Counted from the stretch's first letter, positions 26,487-35,807 are shown. The stretch: DNA of 64,000 bases from Psychromonas ingrahamii 37 (GCF_000015285.1 NC_008709.1:1922001-1986000); one strand, 5' to 3'. The notes: generated by a model from the sequence alone, not told the origin. Made by a program: numbers and translations.

Positions 26487-29262
26487 GTGTTCCCCGTGCC
26501 CACGGGGATGAACCGGTTATAGATTGGCGGGGGGATTCTAGGGACACGTGTTCCCCGTGCCCACGGGGATGAACCGACAAATTTTGTGCGGCTTGACCTG
26601 CTTTGCGGGTGTTCCCCGTGCCCACGGGGATGAACCGTAAAATCACAGAGTCATGGTTCGCTGGTCCTCGTGTTCCCCGTGCCCACGGGGATGAACCTCG
26701 CGTTGCCGCCGTAAAAATGGTTATCATAGTGTGTTCCCCGTGCCCACGGGGATGAACCGCCTTTTAACTTCGCTCTGTGTTCTGGATTGGTGTGTTCCCC
26801 GTGCCCACGGGGATGAACCGTGATGATTGGCTTGATATTTTGGCACGTTGGCGTGTTCCCCGTGCCCACGGGGATGAACCGTTAATGCAAGGCCACAACG
26901 TTTTTGGATCATGGTGTTCCCCGTGCCCACGGGGATGAACCGCCTTATTAGTTATTTAATTAATATATTTAATAGTGTTCCCCGTGCCCACGGGGATGAA
27001 CCGCTTAGAGCGCGGAATGTATTAGAAAGTAAAAAGTGTTCCCCGTGCCCACGGGGATGAACCGTGCAATCTATCGAATCTATGAACACTGAAGCAGTGT
27101 TCCCCGTGCCCACGGGGATGAACCGCTCTTTCTGCCTTGGCAAGTTCTGCTAATTCTGTGTTCCCCGTGCCCACGGGGATGAACCGCTTATGTGATGCTT
27201 TCCAGTAATCGCCTAATAGTGTTCCCCGTGCCCACGGGGATGAACCGCATGAAATATATGAGAGAAAATCCGCCAAATCGTGTTCCCCGTGCCCACGGGG
27301 ATGAACCGTTGCGAACAGTTGAAGATTATCAGCTATCAAAGTGTTCCCCGTGCCCACGGGGATGAACCGGGTAATAATAGTTTTTTTAGTTCAAACTGTT
27401 GGTGTTCCCCGTGCCCACGGGGATGAACCGGTGATCATTTCAAATGGCACTACATCACCACTGTGTTCCCCGTGCCCACGGGGATGAACCGTGCAGACAT
27501 AAAATCATGTGGTTGTGGTAATGGTGTTCCCCGTGCCCACGGGGATGAACCGCGCGATATTTATTAATCTTTTGTATTGAAAAGGTGTTCCCCGTGCCCA
27601 CGGGGATGAACCGCATGAACACGCACTATTGATGATTATAGCACCGTGTTCCCCGTGCCCACGGGGATGAACCGCTGGCTATACACTGTAAACGTTATGC
27701 AAAAATGTGTTCCCCGTGCCCACGGGGATGAACCGCAATATAACTATTAAAAACCAATCCCAATCATGTGTTCCCCGTGCCCACGGGGATGAACCGCGTA
27801 AAATGTTCCGGTTTAATTGCTACATTAGAGTGTTCCCCGTGCCCACGGGGATGAACCGTGCCATTTTAGGCGCTCTAACGCTGCCGCTTTGTGTTCCCCG
27901 TGCCCACGGGGATGAACCGCAAGCGTGCCTGATTTGAATATTGATCAGACAGTGTTCCCCGTGCCCACGGGGATGAACCGCGTTCATTCCGCGATACACG
28001 CGCCTTACGATAGTGTTCCCCGTGCCCACGGGGATGAACCGCTCTTGTGACCAAGGCACTATCGCCATGCACAGTGTTCCCCGTGCCCACGGGGATGAAC
28101 CGCCTCACCCAGATGAACATAACCAAACTGATTGTGTGTTCCCCGTGCCCACGGGGATGAACCGTGATACTTGGTGCGGTAATCCGTAAAACTCAAGTGT
28201 TCCCCGTGCCCACGGGGATGAACCGTAGCAGAAATAGCAGCGTAGGCAATGGATTTTGTGTTCCCCGTGCCCACGGGGATGAACCGCTTTCAAGTCAGAT
28301 CAGCCGCTTAGTTTCCCGGTGTTCCCCGTGCCCACGGGGATGAACCGTCAGATTGTATTTTGTGAGCGTGTGCAACTGTGTGTTCCCCGTGCCCACGGGG
28401 ATGAACCGCAAAACAATTAGCAGTGATATGTTTATATAATGTGTTCCCCGTGCCCACGGGGATGAACCGTAAATTACAAGCCGCCAGGATGGCCTGAGAC
28501 TGTGTTCCCCGTGCCCACGGGGATGAACCGGAGCAAAAACAGAACCCGCATTTTAACGAGGTGTGTTCCCCGTGCCCACGGGGATGAACCGGTATTGAGT
28601 TAGCAACCTGGCGAATGATGAGAGTGTTCCCCGTGCCCACGGGGATGAACCGCCAATAACTTGATCATGGTTTTGAGCGTGTATGTGTTCCCCGTGCCCA
28701 CGGGGATGAACCGCAAGTACAACCTGATTAAGTTTAGCGACTCTGGTGTTCCCCGTGCCCACGGGGATGAACCGCGGTAAAGACAACAGTAATAAATCGC
28801 TGTTAAGTGTTCCCCGTGCCCACGGGGATGAACCGTATTAAGCCATAAATTAGCAGTGGCAAATAAAGTGTTCCCCGTGCCCACGGGGATGAACCGGTTC
28901 TCGAAAAGCTAGCAATTTGACTTAAATCGTGTTCCCCGTGCCCACGGGGATGAACCGCAATGACAAATTAAACGTAAAAGTAGTGCACCGTGTTCCCCGT
29001 GCCCACGGGGATGAACCGCAGATTGATGTTAATGCAATAACTGAAGATAAGTGTTCCCCGTGCCCACGGGGATGAACCGCAGCCGACCATGGGCGATAGG
29101 AAAATATCTGGGTGTTCCCCGTGCCCACGGGGATGAACCGATAGGATTATGTATCAAAGATCATCAGCAGCAGTGTTCCCCGTGCCTACGGGGATGAACC
29201 GCTTCAGTCACACTGCACTGTTCCGTGTTGTGAGTGTTCCCCGTACTCACGGGGATGAACCA
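26487..29262 (+). CRISPR. Type I-E CRISPR array, 46 repeats and 45 spacers
   Basis: The repeat is 29 bases (GTGTTCCCCGTG...ACGGGGATGAACCG) with the palindrome CCCCGTG/CACGGGG, close to the E. coli I-E repeat. Repeat starts step by 61 bases from 26487 to 29234. Two spacers (27797-27829 and 28103-28135) are 33 bases and the rest are 32. Nearly all repeats are identical. Repeat 4 (26670) differs at its last base, repeat 45 (29173) has one C to T change, and repeat 46 (29234) has several changes, so the leader-distal end is the right end. The spacers appear unique. Transcription is expected on the plus strand from the leader. Confidence 0.99.
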
Positions 29263-29277
29263 TTATAATATAATGCT

Positions 29278-29847
29278 TCAATTTTTATTCCAATAACGCT
29301 TAACTGTTGCTATCGACAAGCCTGTTGCTTTAGACGCTTTACTTTGGCTAATTCCTGTTGCTTTCGCATCTTGCACCGTTTCTATGGTGTTAATCGCGAC
29401 GGGGCGGCCTAATTTTTTACCTTCTGCTTTTGCACGCGCAAGGCCTTCATTGGTGCGTTCGATGATTCGATTACGTTCAAACTCGGCAAATGCTGAGAAC
29501 ATTTGCAGCATTAACTTTCCTTCTGGGCTTGATAGATCTGCAACGGGTAAGTCTAAGCAAATAACCTTTATTCCTTTACCGGTTAAGTTTTGAATTGTTT
29601 GTTGTACATTAATGTTGTCACGGCCAAGACGGTCAAGTTTGAGAACAATTAACGTATCGCCTGATTCAAGTTTGTTATCAACCAGGTTTTTAAACTCAGC
29701 ACGTTTTTCTGTCGGGGTTGAGCCTGAACAAGTTTCGGTGATCACACGTTGTGCTTCGACACTATACCCTGCATTGCTAATTGCTAAGATTTGATTTTCA
29801 GTTGTTTGCTCTGTTGTCGAAACGCGGCAATATGCAAAAGTTCTCAT
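29278..29847 (-). CDS. Serine recombinase (resolvase/invertase family)
   Basis: This 189-residue protein has a complete resolvase catalytic domain: FAYCRVSTTEQTTENQ with the active serine at residue 9, LIVLKLDRLGRD with the arginine motif, and FSAFAEFERNRIIERTNEGL. A C-terminal helix-turn-helix follows (GISQSKASKATGLSIATVKRYW). Such enzymes resolve cointegrates or invert DNA. The ATG at 29847 is preferred over an upstream extension lacking family similarity. The gene points towards the CRISPR array and its stop lies 16 bases from the last repeat. A perfect inverted repeat just upstream of its start (29876-29998) is a likely recombination site. Confidence 0.88.
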   Translation of the reverse strand: MRTFAYCRVSTTEQTTENQILAISNAGYSVEAQRVITETCSGSTPTEKRAEFKNLVDNKLESGDTLIVLKLDRLGRDNINVQQTIQNLTGKGIKVICLDLPVADLSSPEGKLMLQMFSAFAEFERNRIIERTNEGLARAKAEGKKLGRPVAINTIETVQDAKATGISQSKASKATGLSIATVKRYWNKN

Positions 29848-29875
29848 AAATCTATTCCATCTGTTTTTGTTTACT

Positions 29876-29998
29876 ACTGGTATCAACAAACGTAATCATA
29901 AATGATTGTTGGCATCAAAAAAGCCTGATACCGTTTAATGATACTCATTTCAGTGCGTGATTAATGATGTCATTTAACGAGTGTTTGTTGATACCAGT
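29876..29998. repeat. Inverted repeat, candidate res site of the serine recombinase
   Basis: ACTGGTATCAACAAAC (29876-29891) and its exact complement GTTTGTTGATACCAGT (29983-29998) bound a 123-base segment. Related partial copies, such as ATTGTTGGCATCA, lie between them. Resolvase sites are made of several such imperfect dyads next to the recombinase gene, which is the position here. The right arm also covers the stop of the next minus-strand gene. Confidence 0.6.
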
Positions 29999-30849
29999 CA
30001 GCTGAGTGTTTTTTTCTTGCGTTTCATGGCTGGAGCGAACACTCTCTCAAGGCTATATCCTCTACCAATCCTAGTCCTAACAGTTACAATATTAAGCCCA
30101 TACCTCTCCGCATGTTCTTTTACGGTCAGGAATTGTCCATCATACTCAAGGCGCTTGGAGTGTTTGTTATAAATCCGTTGATCTCCCACTGGTAGTAGTA
30201 ATGCCTCTTTAATGCTCCAACCTTGGTTCAGTCGATACCTAACGGTGGCTTCTCCTTGCCCGTATTTTTCAGCCATTCGATATAATGACAAGGTTTCACC
30301 TTCGAAGGTGATTTGGATAGTTCTGCAAGTGTTAAATGCTTGAGTATTTGCATCTGCCCAGCGACAATTTTCAGGACAGTAATTGCCATTGGAATCTATT
30401 CTATCCAGTGACATTCCTTCAGGCCTTTGGCCCATATCTTCATAAAACGCCAGGAAATCACCAACCCATCTATCACAAATTTTAATACCTTTGCCACCAT
30501 ATATGTTCCAATGGATACCCTTAGGATTTGAGCACCTTTCTTTCATCCCTCGCCATGACTGATATTCAGGCGTGCCCACCATGCCATGCGTTTTATTTCT
30601 CGCTGCTGTGACTTCTGATTTTTGGCACCCGCACGACTTAACTTTATGGTAAACCAAACTTGAAGTAGATTTGATTGTTGTATGACCGCATGTACAAACA
30701 CACTTCCATTGATGTCGCCGGCTTTTCTTACCTGTTTTTTTGTTCGTTACAACCTCACATCCAGCATACTCAAGAACAGTTAACCTTTCTGTCTTGTAAC
30801 CGATTAAATTGTGGCTGCAGGAGTTAATTTCTTCTTTAATTATTGACAT
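29998..30849 (-). CDS. Phage-type HNH/AP2-like protein
   Basis: The 283-residue protein has a zinc-finger-like N-terminal module (KCVCTCGHTT, KSCGCQKS), then the block WRGMKERCSNPKGIHWNIYG and GMSLDRIDSNGNYCPENCRW. This arrangement is common in phage and prophage proteins annotated as HNH endonucleases or AP2-domain DNA-binding proteins. Two similar C-terminal repeats (LSLYRMAEKYGQGEATVRYR and LTVKEHAERYGLNIVTVRTR) look like DNA-binding intron-endonuclease repeats. It probably acts on phage-type DNA, perhaps as a homing nuclease. Of two close ATGs, the one at 30849 has AGGA at eight bases. It is the upstream neighbour of the recombinase on the same strand, separated by the inverted repeat. 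Confidence 0.65.
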   Translation of the reverse strand: MSIIKEEINSCSHNLIGYKTERLTVLEYAGCEVVTNKKTGKKSRRHQWKCVCTCGHTTIKSTSSLVYHKVKSCGCQKSEVTAARNKTHGMVGTPEYQSWRGMKERCSNPKGIHWNIYGGKGIKICDRWVGDFLAFYEDMGQRPEGMSLDRIDSNGNYCPENCRWADANTQAFNTCRTIQITFEGETLSLYRMAEKYGQGEATVRYRLNQGWSIKEALLLPVGDQRIYNKHSKRLEYDGQFLTVKEHAERYGLNIVTVRTRIGRGYSLERVFAPAMKRKKKTLS

Positions 30850-30991
30850 AGACATATTCCTTTATGATTGTTAATTATAAAATAATGTTAATTTATCAAG
30901 CATATAGATGAACTCAGTTGTAATAATTTAAATGCTGCTGTTTGGTTACAAACCAATATCGATGAGTAATATGCTCACCGTAATATTTTGG

Positions 30992-31573
30992 TTATGTTGG
31001 TTTAGGCCTAATTCGGCTTGTGCCATAATCATTTGCCCGTGCAGTGTTTTTATCCTTTGTCCATACCTTGGCTTGATAAGATAATCGCTCAATCGCTTCC
31101 GCTTTGTTTATTTCCGTATCTCTTTTAATGTTGTAGTAACAATTTTCCAGCCCGTGTAAGTGACCACCTAGCGTGACTTCATCCCACATTAATTTTATTT
31201 TATGAAATAGCCTTATTGGATTTTGTATTTTTGAACCATCTACAATTATTGCCATGTGATAATGCTGTCTTGGCGACGTGTTCTGTTCCCGGCACCATGC
31301 ATAACCTAATCGTTTGATTTTATAATGTTGTTTAAAATGGAAACGTAATTTACTGATGAATGCCGCGATGTATTTATTGTCTAAGCTAAAGTCAGCAACA
31401 TGTAAATCGAACACATAGACAAACACCCGACTATGCCAACTGATCATATTTTCCACCTGTTCAATTATTTTTCCCATTTGGTGGGTAAATATAGGTTTAC
31501 CCCTGTCACAGTTAACTTTATATATTTTTCCTTTAGTCCTATAAACAGGACTTTCACTTTTATATTTAGCCAT
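30992..31573 (-). CDS. Inovirus Gp2 / YagK-YfjJ-type protein (replication-initiator-like)
   Basis: This 193-residue protein resembles the YagK/YfjJ C-terminal (inovirus Gp2) family found in P4-like satellites and filamentous-phage-related elements. It contains YVFDLHVADFS, a histidine pair in RQHYHMAIIVDG like the HUH motif of rolling-circle initiators, and tyrosines in the C-terminal part (ENCYYNIKRDTEI). A role in starting element replication is inferred from the family. Biochemical proof is not available from the sequence. The ribosome site is weak. It lies downstream of two AlpA-like regulator genes on the same strand, a typical satellite-element module. Confidence 0.65.
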   Translation of the reverse strand: MAKYKSESPVYRTKGKIYKVNCDRGKPIFTHQMGKIIEQVENMISWHSRVFVYVFDLHVADFSLDNKYIAAFISKLRFHFKQHYKIKRLGYAWCREQNTSPRQHYHMAIIVDGSKIQNPIRLFHKIKLMWDEVTLGGHLHGLENCYYNIKRDTEINKAEAIERLSYQAKVWTKDKNTARANDYGTSRIRPKPT

Positions 31574-31704
31574 ATCAGGTATAAACTCGGCGCTAGATAT
31601 TATTAATTACCCAACTGTTTTTAGGTATGTAATGCCTTGCTAGGCAAGTAATGCCTAGCCTTAAGCGGAAAATTAATTAATAACAGAAGAGGGTACAAAT
31701 GCTT

Positions 31705-31754
31705 CAAACTGTTCAATACTGTTTCATTTTGTGTCATTCAGTATCAAATTGTTT
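31705..31754. repeat. Run of short CA-starting direct repeats
   Basis: Five units of about ten bases follow each other: CAAACTGTT, CAATACTGTTT, CATTTTGTGT, CATTCAGTAT, CAAATTGTTT. They sit between the AlpA genes and the replication-like gene and could be protein-binding iterons. The units are imperfect and the call is weak. Confidence 0.3.
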
Positions 31755-31762
31755 CTCATGCA

Positions 31763-31936
31763 TTAACCCTGTTCTTTTTTATTAAGCCATTGTTGGACGG
31801 CTTCCTCGTTCCAACCTAATGTCCTTCCGTTATAAAGTAAGGGCTCAGGGAAAATGCCCTTTTTCCACCAACGGAATAGTGTTCCACGAGAACGGCCTAC
31901 AATTTTTGTTACTTCATCTGTAGTTAATAATTTCAT
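31763..31936 (-). CDS. AlpA/MerR-type small DNA-binding protein (57 residues)
   Basis: This short gene reads MKLLTTDEVTKIVGRSRGTL, then FRWWKKGIFPEP and GWNEEAVQQWLNKKEQG, which is the complete winged-helix fold of AlpA-family regulators and excisionases. The ATG overlaps the stop of the preceding AlpA-like gene (TGATG), so the two are translationally coupled. AlpA proteins in P4-like islands switch on the integrase or act as recombination directionality factors, which suggests control of excision of this island. The tryptophan pattern is typical. No truncation is seen. Confidence 0.8.
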   Translation of the reverse strand: MKLLTTDEVTKIVGRSRGTLFRWWKKGIFPEPLLYNGRTLGWNEEAVQQWLNKKEQG

Positions 31937-32175
31937 CAGCAATTCTCACTATTTTTTTTCGCTTCAATCTGTTGATCGCGTTCTTCAATGCGTTCATTAA
32001 TCCAATCCAAAATTTCGATTTCTACCCAGCCGACTGCGCGGCCACAGCCACTACTGAGGTTAATACTCATGGGAAAATCATCTGTGGCCATTTTTTTATA
32101 GATTGTTGCCCGCGCGAGCCCTGTCATATCCTTTACTTCTGGTAAGCGAATAATTTTTTTAGATTTGGTCGTCAT
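31936..32175 (-). CDS. AlpA-family transcriptional regulator (79 residues)
   Basis: The sequence IIRLPEVKDMTGLARATIYK, FPMSINLSSGCGRAVGWVEI and EILDWINERIEERD is the classic AlpA family pattern seen in P4-type islands. An AAGGAG eight bases before ATG 32175 is a strong ribosome site. It overlaps the second, smaller AlpA-like gene by one base. In known elements AlpA raises integrase or excisionase expression. Here the pair could control the integrase at 34483-35733. A palindromic site lies 77 bases upstream of its start and may be its operator. Confidence 0.88.
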   Translation of the reverse strand: MTTKSKKIIRLPEVKDMTGLARATIYKKMATDDFPMSINLSSGCGRAVGWVEIEILDWINERIEERDQQIEAKKNSENC

Positions 32176-32251
32176 CACTGCATCTCCTTGATAGGTAATC
32201 GACTTAATAGGTAATCGATTTTTTTGAGCTTACGGAGATTTTTTTGCATAC

Positions 32252-32287
32252 ATGGACACTTAGTTAAGTGTCCATGGACACTTAACT
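32252..32287. promoter_or_regulatory. Overlapping palindromes upstream of the alpA genes
   Basis: Three alternating half-sites GGACACTTA make two overlapping palindromes, 32252-32275 (arms ATGGACACTTA/TAAGTGTCCAT) and 32262-32287 (a perfect 26-base palindrome centred on CCATGG). They lie between the alpA start and the IS256 remnant, where an operator for an element regulator would be expected. Confidence 0.55.
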
Positions 32288-32448
32288 TTTATGGGGTAAT
32301 ATGTTTATTATCATTATTTTTATAGATAAAAAAGGAGGGGTTAAATTACGTTCATAAGTTGGTATTAACTGAGTTAAAACTAGGTGAGGGGGAATAAAAA
32401 GGATTGTGCAACTGCTTATTATCTATAACCTTAAAACAGGCCAAAATA

Positions 32449-33432
32449 ATGAGTAACGCGATGAATAAAGATAAACTACAAGCACTTGCGAATGAGTTAG
32501 CTAAAGACATTAAACGCCAGATGATCTCAGTCAGTTAAGCGCTATGCTCACTAAGCTGACGGTTGAAGCTGCTTTAAAATCAGAAATGGACGAACAAATC
32601 CTAAGGTTGTATGCAAAAGGCATGAGTACTCGCGATATTGTTGCTGCTTTCCTAGAAATGTATGGTGATGAAATATCGCCAGGCTTAGTCTCTCAAGTAA
32701 CCAATACCGTGATAGAGAAAGTTGTCGAATAGCAAAGCAGACCTTTAGATGCAGTGTATCCAATCGTATATATGGACTGTGTTTTTTAAAAATTCGTCAA
32801 GATAAAGGGGTGATCAACAAAGCAATTTACCTTGCACTCGGCATAAATATTGAAGGCCATAAAGAATTATTAGGTATGTGGATTTCTGAAAATAAAGGCG
32901 CTAAATCCTGGCTTTCAGTGCTGACGGATTAAAGGGTTTCCCAGAAGCCATTAATGCAACGTTCACATATGCAAAGATCCAGCTCTGCATTGTTCATCTG
33001 GCCCGTCATTCGTTAAAGTTTGTGCCTCGGAAAGATTACAAGCAAGTAACCAGTGACTTAAATCGAATATATCAGTCTGTAAAAGAAGCTAAATTAGAGC
33101 TCGAACATTTCAGTGACAAGTGGGATGATAAATACCCTCAAATAAGCCGTTCTTGGCGTGTTAACTGGGAAAATTTAAACACACTTTACGATTATCCCGC
33201 CGATATTCGTAAAGTAATTTATACAACGAACGCGATTGAATCATTAAATAGTGTCATTAGAAAATCGGTTAAAACGAGAAAAGTATTTTCGAGCGATGAT
33301 GCTGCATTTAAAGTTGCCTATTTGGCAATTCAAGCAGCTTCTAAAAAGTGGACGATGCCAATAAGGGATTGGAAACTAGCTTTAAATCGTTTTATAATTA
33401 AATTTGAGGAGCAGTTAGCTCCCCATATCTAA
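32449..33432 (+). pseudogene. IS256-family transposase, broken
   Basis: Fragments of an IS256 (mutator-type) transposase occur in order. They are MNKDKLQALANELAKDIKRQ, then MLTKLTVEAALKSEMDEQIL, the LYAKGMSTRDIVAAFLEMYG block, a zone with several stops and frameshifts, and the C-terminal DYPADIRKVIYTTNAIESLN and SVIRKSVKTRKVF. Missing bases in the first third and stops at 32536, 32730 and about 32930 make it inactive. The last 136 codons are an open frame but lack a catalytic core and a ribosome site. Confidence 0.88.
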
Positions 33433-33470
33433 CGGGCATTTACACAGTTTTTTTACACCCTCAAACTTAG

Positions 33471-34394
33471 TTATAAGCGTTCTTTCCCAGCTTTTATCAT
33501 TCGATAAAGCGTTTTTGCAGACATTTTTGGTGCTTTTAATAGTTTAAAAGCAAAGTCTTTTTCGAGTAACTCCATTGCTGCACTAGGTTCATTGAATAAT
33601 TCATCAGCGAATGGACAGTAAGCATCGAGAATCTGTACCAGTAGAGTGCTTGCTTGTATTGAAGGGGATCTGGGGTTTCGTTCTTTTAATTCGTTTAATT
33701 CGTTTAATTCTTTAAGTGGCATTTTATTTCCATCTAACTTTACCAGCTCTTCTCCCCCATCTAAATGGGCATGTAACCTTTGCATATCATCATAACTTAT
33801 TCGGATATCTTGAACCGCAACATCAACGGCAAACCCGCCTAAATAAGCACCATGTATTTTATCAACTTCATAATGGTATAAACCTTCAGGCATATAGGGG
33901 ACGACATTAATTAATATCGGAGTTTCAGATGAGTGAGTAATAAGCTCTTTAATTTCATCCAAGGGTTCTATTTCCCATAATCCCTTGATCCAACAATAAA
34001 GTATTTCACCCATCCTGCCATTTTCATCCATATTGAAAAAGCTGACTTGGATTTTTGAATGGTAGGTTCCAAATATACGGTTCAATGGGCAATTGTCTAA
34101 ATCTTCTCCATCTGAATTTTCTGGATGAAACCCAAATTCATCTTCAACGGTGTTTGTGTCTAATTCGTCTCTTTTTAACCACTGCTTATTAGCTTCCGTT
34201 GTATCAATGTCAGTACTAACAAATACTGCTGAGTGTGACTGATAAGGGTGGAAATCAACAAACAATACGCATGCTCGTATTTTGCGATCGACTATTAATT
34301 TTATTAGGAATTCTTCTGAAGTTTCCAATACTTTTGCGGCATCACTTATACTATATTCCCGCTTTTGGATTTGAGGGCGATTTTTTTTATTCAC
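33471..34394 (-). CDS. Hypothetical island protein (307 residues)
   Basis: I do not recognise this protein. The N-terminus, REYSISDAAKVLETSEEFLI, resembles a MerR/AlpA-like helix-turn-helix start, followed by a beta-rich middle (IQVSFFNMDENGRMGEILYC and nearby). A run of KELNELNELKERN from a short DNA triplicate and a helical C-terminus (MELLEKDFAFKLLKAPKM then SAKTLYRMIKAG) end the protein. The end looks like a second DNA-binding helix pair. There is no signal peptide or membrane helix, so it is cytoplasmic. It sits beside the integrase gene on the same strand, a common cargo or regulator slot in ssrA islands. Confidence 0.6.
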   Translation of the reverse strand: MNKKNRPQIQKREYSISDAAKVLETSEEFLIKLIVDRKIRACVLFVDFHPYQSHSAVFVSTDIDTTEANKQWLKRDELDTNTVEDEFGFHPENSDGEDLDNCPLNRIFGTYHSKIQVSFFNMDENGRMGEILYCWIKGLWEIEPLDEIKELITHSSETPILINVVPYMPEGLYHYEVDKIHGAYLGGFAVDVAVQDIRISYDDMQRLHAHLDGGEELVKLDGNKMPLKELNELNELKERNPRSPSIQASTLLVQILDAYCPFADELFNEPSAAMELLEKDFAFKLLKAPKMSAKTLYRMIKAGKERL

Positions 34395-34482
34395 ACTATT
34401 ACCTTAATTGTTGCGTAATTATAATTAACGTATGCAATTGTAAGCATTAATCGTTTGTTATTTCCCGTAAGCGAATAGGTGA

Positions 34483-35733
34483 CTAGAAGTTGTCACCTAT
34501 TACTTTTAAGCTTTTAAACCCAGTAACAGACAGGTTTCCCTGTGATGCTTTTTCAATATGCTCGCTCCACCAGTACATCATTGGTCTTCTGCGTTCCAGA
34601 TAATCAGTCCGGTTATAAGCATTACGCACTTGATTATCACCGACATGTGCCAGAGCTGCTTCCACTAGGTCAGCTTCAAAGCCTTGTTCATTAAGTGTGG
34701 TACTGGCGATTGAACGTAATCCATGACTCACTAAACGGCCACCAAAATTCATGCGTCTTAAAGCAGTATTGGCCGTTTCGCTATTAGCATGAGTTCTTGG
34801 GTTGCGGTCTGATGGGAAAAGATATTCTCTATGTCCACTGATTGGACGCATCGTTTCAAGTAGTGTCAGAGCTTGATCCGTCAATGGCACCACATGTTCA
34901 CGGCGTTTCTTCATACGTTCAGGTGGAATAGTCCATGTTTTAGCTTCAATATCAATCTCTTCCCATTTTGCACCGGCACTTTCAGAAGGGCGGGTCATGG
35001 TATGAAGTTGCCATTCAATCAAGCAGCGTGTTGTTCTCTTGATGCTGGCATTGGCAATGGTCATCATCAATTCAGGCAGTTCGTCAGGTGTTAGGGCGAG
35101 CATGTGTGATTTTTTAGGTTTTTTGAAATTAGCTTTGATGCCACTTAACGGATTAGCAAAGATTAAACCGCCATTGACGGCGTAGGTCATAATTTCATTT
35201 AAACGTTGAGTAAGGCGTTTAACTGTTTCTAAGCTGCCTTTTGCTTCTATCGGCCTTAATAGATCGATGACCATTGGGGCTGTAACCGAGGATATGGGGG
35301 TGTTTTCAAGGAGGGGGAAGATATGACGATCTAAGGAGCGCCAAATATCAGTGGCATAATCAGCCGTTACTGAATGTTTTTTTAGTTCATACCATTCTAA
35401 TGCGACATTTTTCACTGTGTGTTCAGTGATTTTTTTATCTTCTGCTAATTTTTTTTCCCTGTTTTCTTTAGGGTCAATATCTTGTGCCAGAAGATCACGA
35501 TAACTCAATGCTTTTTTACGTGCATTAAGTAATGCAACACCTGGGTATTTACCAATATTAATATTAATACGTTTTTTTGTTTGTGGGTGTTTGTAGTTGA
35601 AGTTCCAGATTTTAGAACCATTAGATCTCACTCTTAGCTGTAATCCATCACCATCAGATAATACATAATCTTTATCGTGAATCTTTGCTGAGTTAATTTT
35701 CTTATCAGTTAGGGGAATTACTTTTACTGCCAT
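34483..35733 (-). CDS. int: P4-type tyrosine integrase of the ssrA island
   Basis: This 416-residue protein has the DUF4102 arm-binding N-terminus (LTDKKINSAKIHDKDYVLSD, GDGLQLRVRSNGSKIW), a core-binding middle and a catalytic domain. The catalytic arginine is in HTMTRPSESAGAKWEEI, the HxxR box is SHGLRSIAST, the last histidine is LAHVGDNQVRNAY and the nucleophile tyrosine is in NAYNRTDYLERRR. The gene begins 182 bases from the tmRNA 3' end and reads into the island, the standard layout for integrases that use ssrA. TGGAATACC boxes, probably its own arm sites, sit between the gene and ssrA. It appears intact. Confidence 0.95.
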   Translation of the reverse strand: MAVKVIPLTDKKINSAKIHDKDYVLSDGDGLQLRVRSNGSKIWNFNYKHPQTKKRININIGKYPGVALLNARKKALSYRDLLAQDIDPKENREKKLAEDKKITEHTVKNVALEWYELKKHSVTADYATDIWRSLDRHIFPLLENTPISSVTAPMVIDLLRPIEAKGSLETVKRLTQRLNEIMTYAVNGGLIFANPLSGIKANFKKPKKSHMLALTPDELPELMMTIANASIKRTTRCLIEWQLHTMTRPSESAGAKWEEIDIEAKTWTIPPERMKKRREHVVPLTDQALTLLETMRPISGHREYLFPSDRNPRTHANSETANTALRRMNFGGRLVSHGLRSIASTTLNEQGFEADLVEAALAHVGDNQVRNAYNRTDYLERRRPMMYWWSEHIEKASQGNLSVTGFKSLKVIGDNF

Positions 35734-35758
35734 GATTTACCTGCAAATAGCTAAGAAT

Positions 35759-35807
35759 GGTATTCCAAATTATAACAGGATTTATTTGGAATACCTTATG
35801 GAATACC
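35759..35807. promoter_or_regulatory. TGGAATACC boxes, putative integrase arm sites (right)
   Basis: One inverted box GGTATTCCA (35759-35767) is followed by two direct TGGAATACC boxes (35787-35795, 35799-35807) separated by TTA. The direct pair with the same TTA spacer is at 14430-14450 near the other border. They overlap the integrase promoter region, so integrase may repress itself. Confidence 0.6.

Noticed and set aside
26482-29128. Many open frames rich in VHPRGHGEH / SSPWARGT on the minus strand and FPVPTGMNR on the plus strand
   Set aside because: They are translations of the CRISPR repeat itself (61-base period); not genes.
29278-29889. Longer resolvase reading (14 extra residues)
   Set aside because: Family proteins begin at the strand containing the catalytic serine; the extension overlaps the inverted-repeat region and is not conserved in style.
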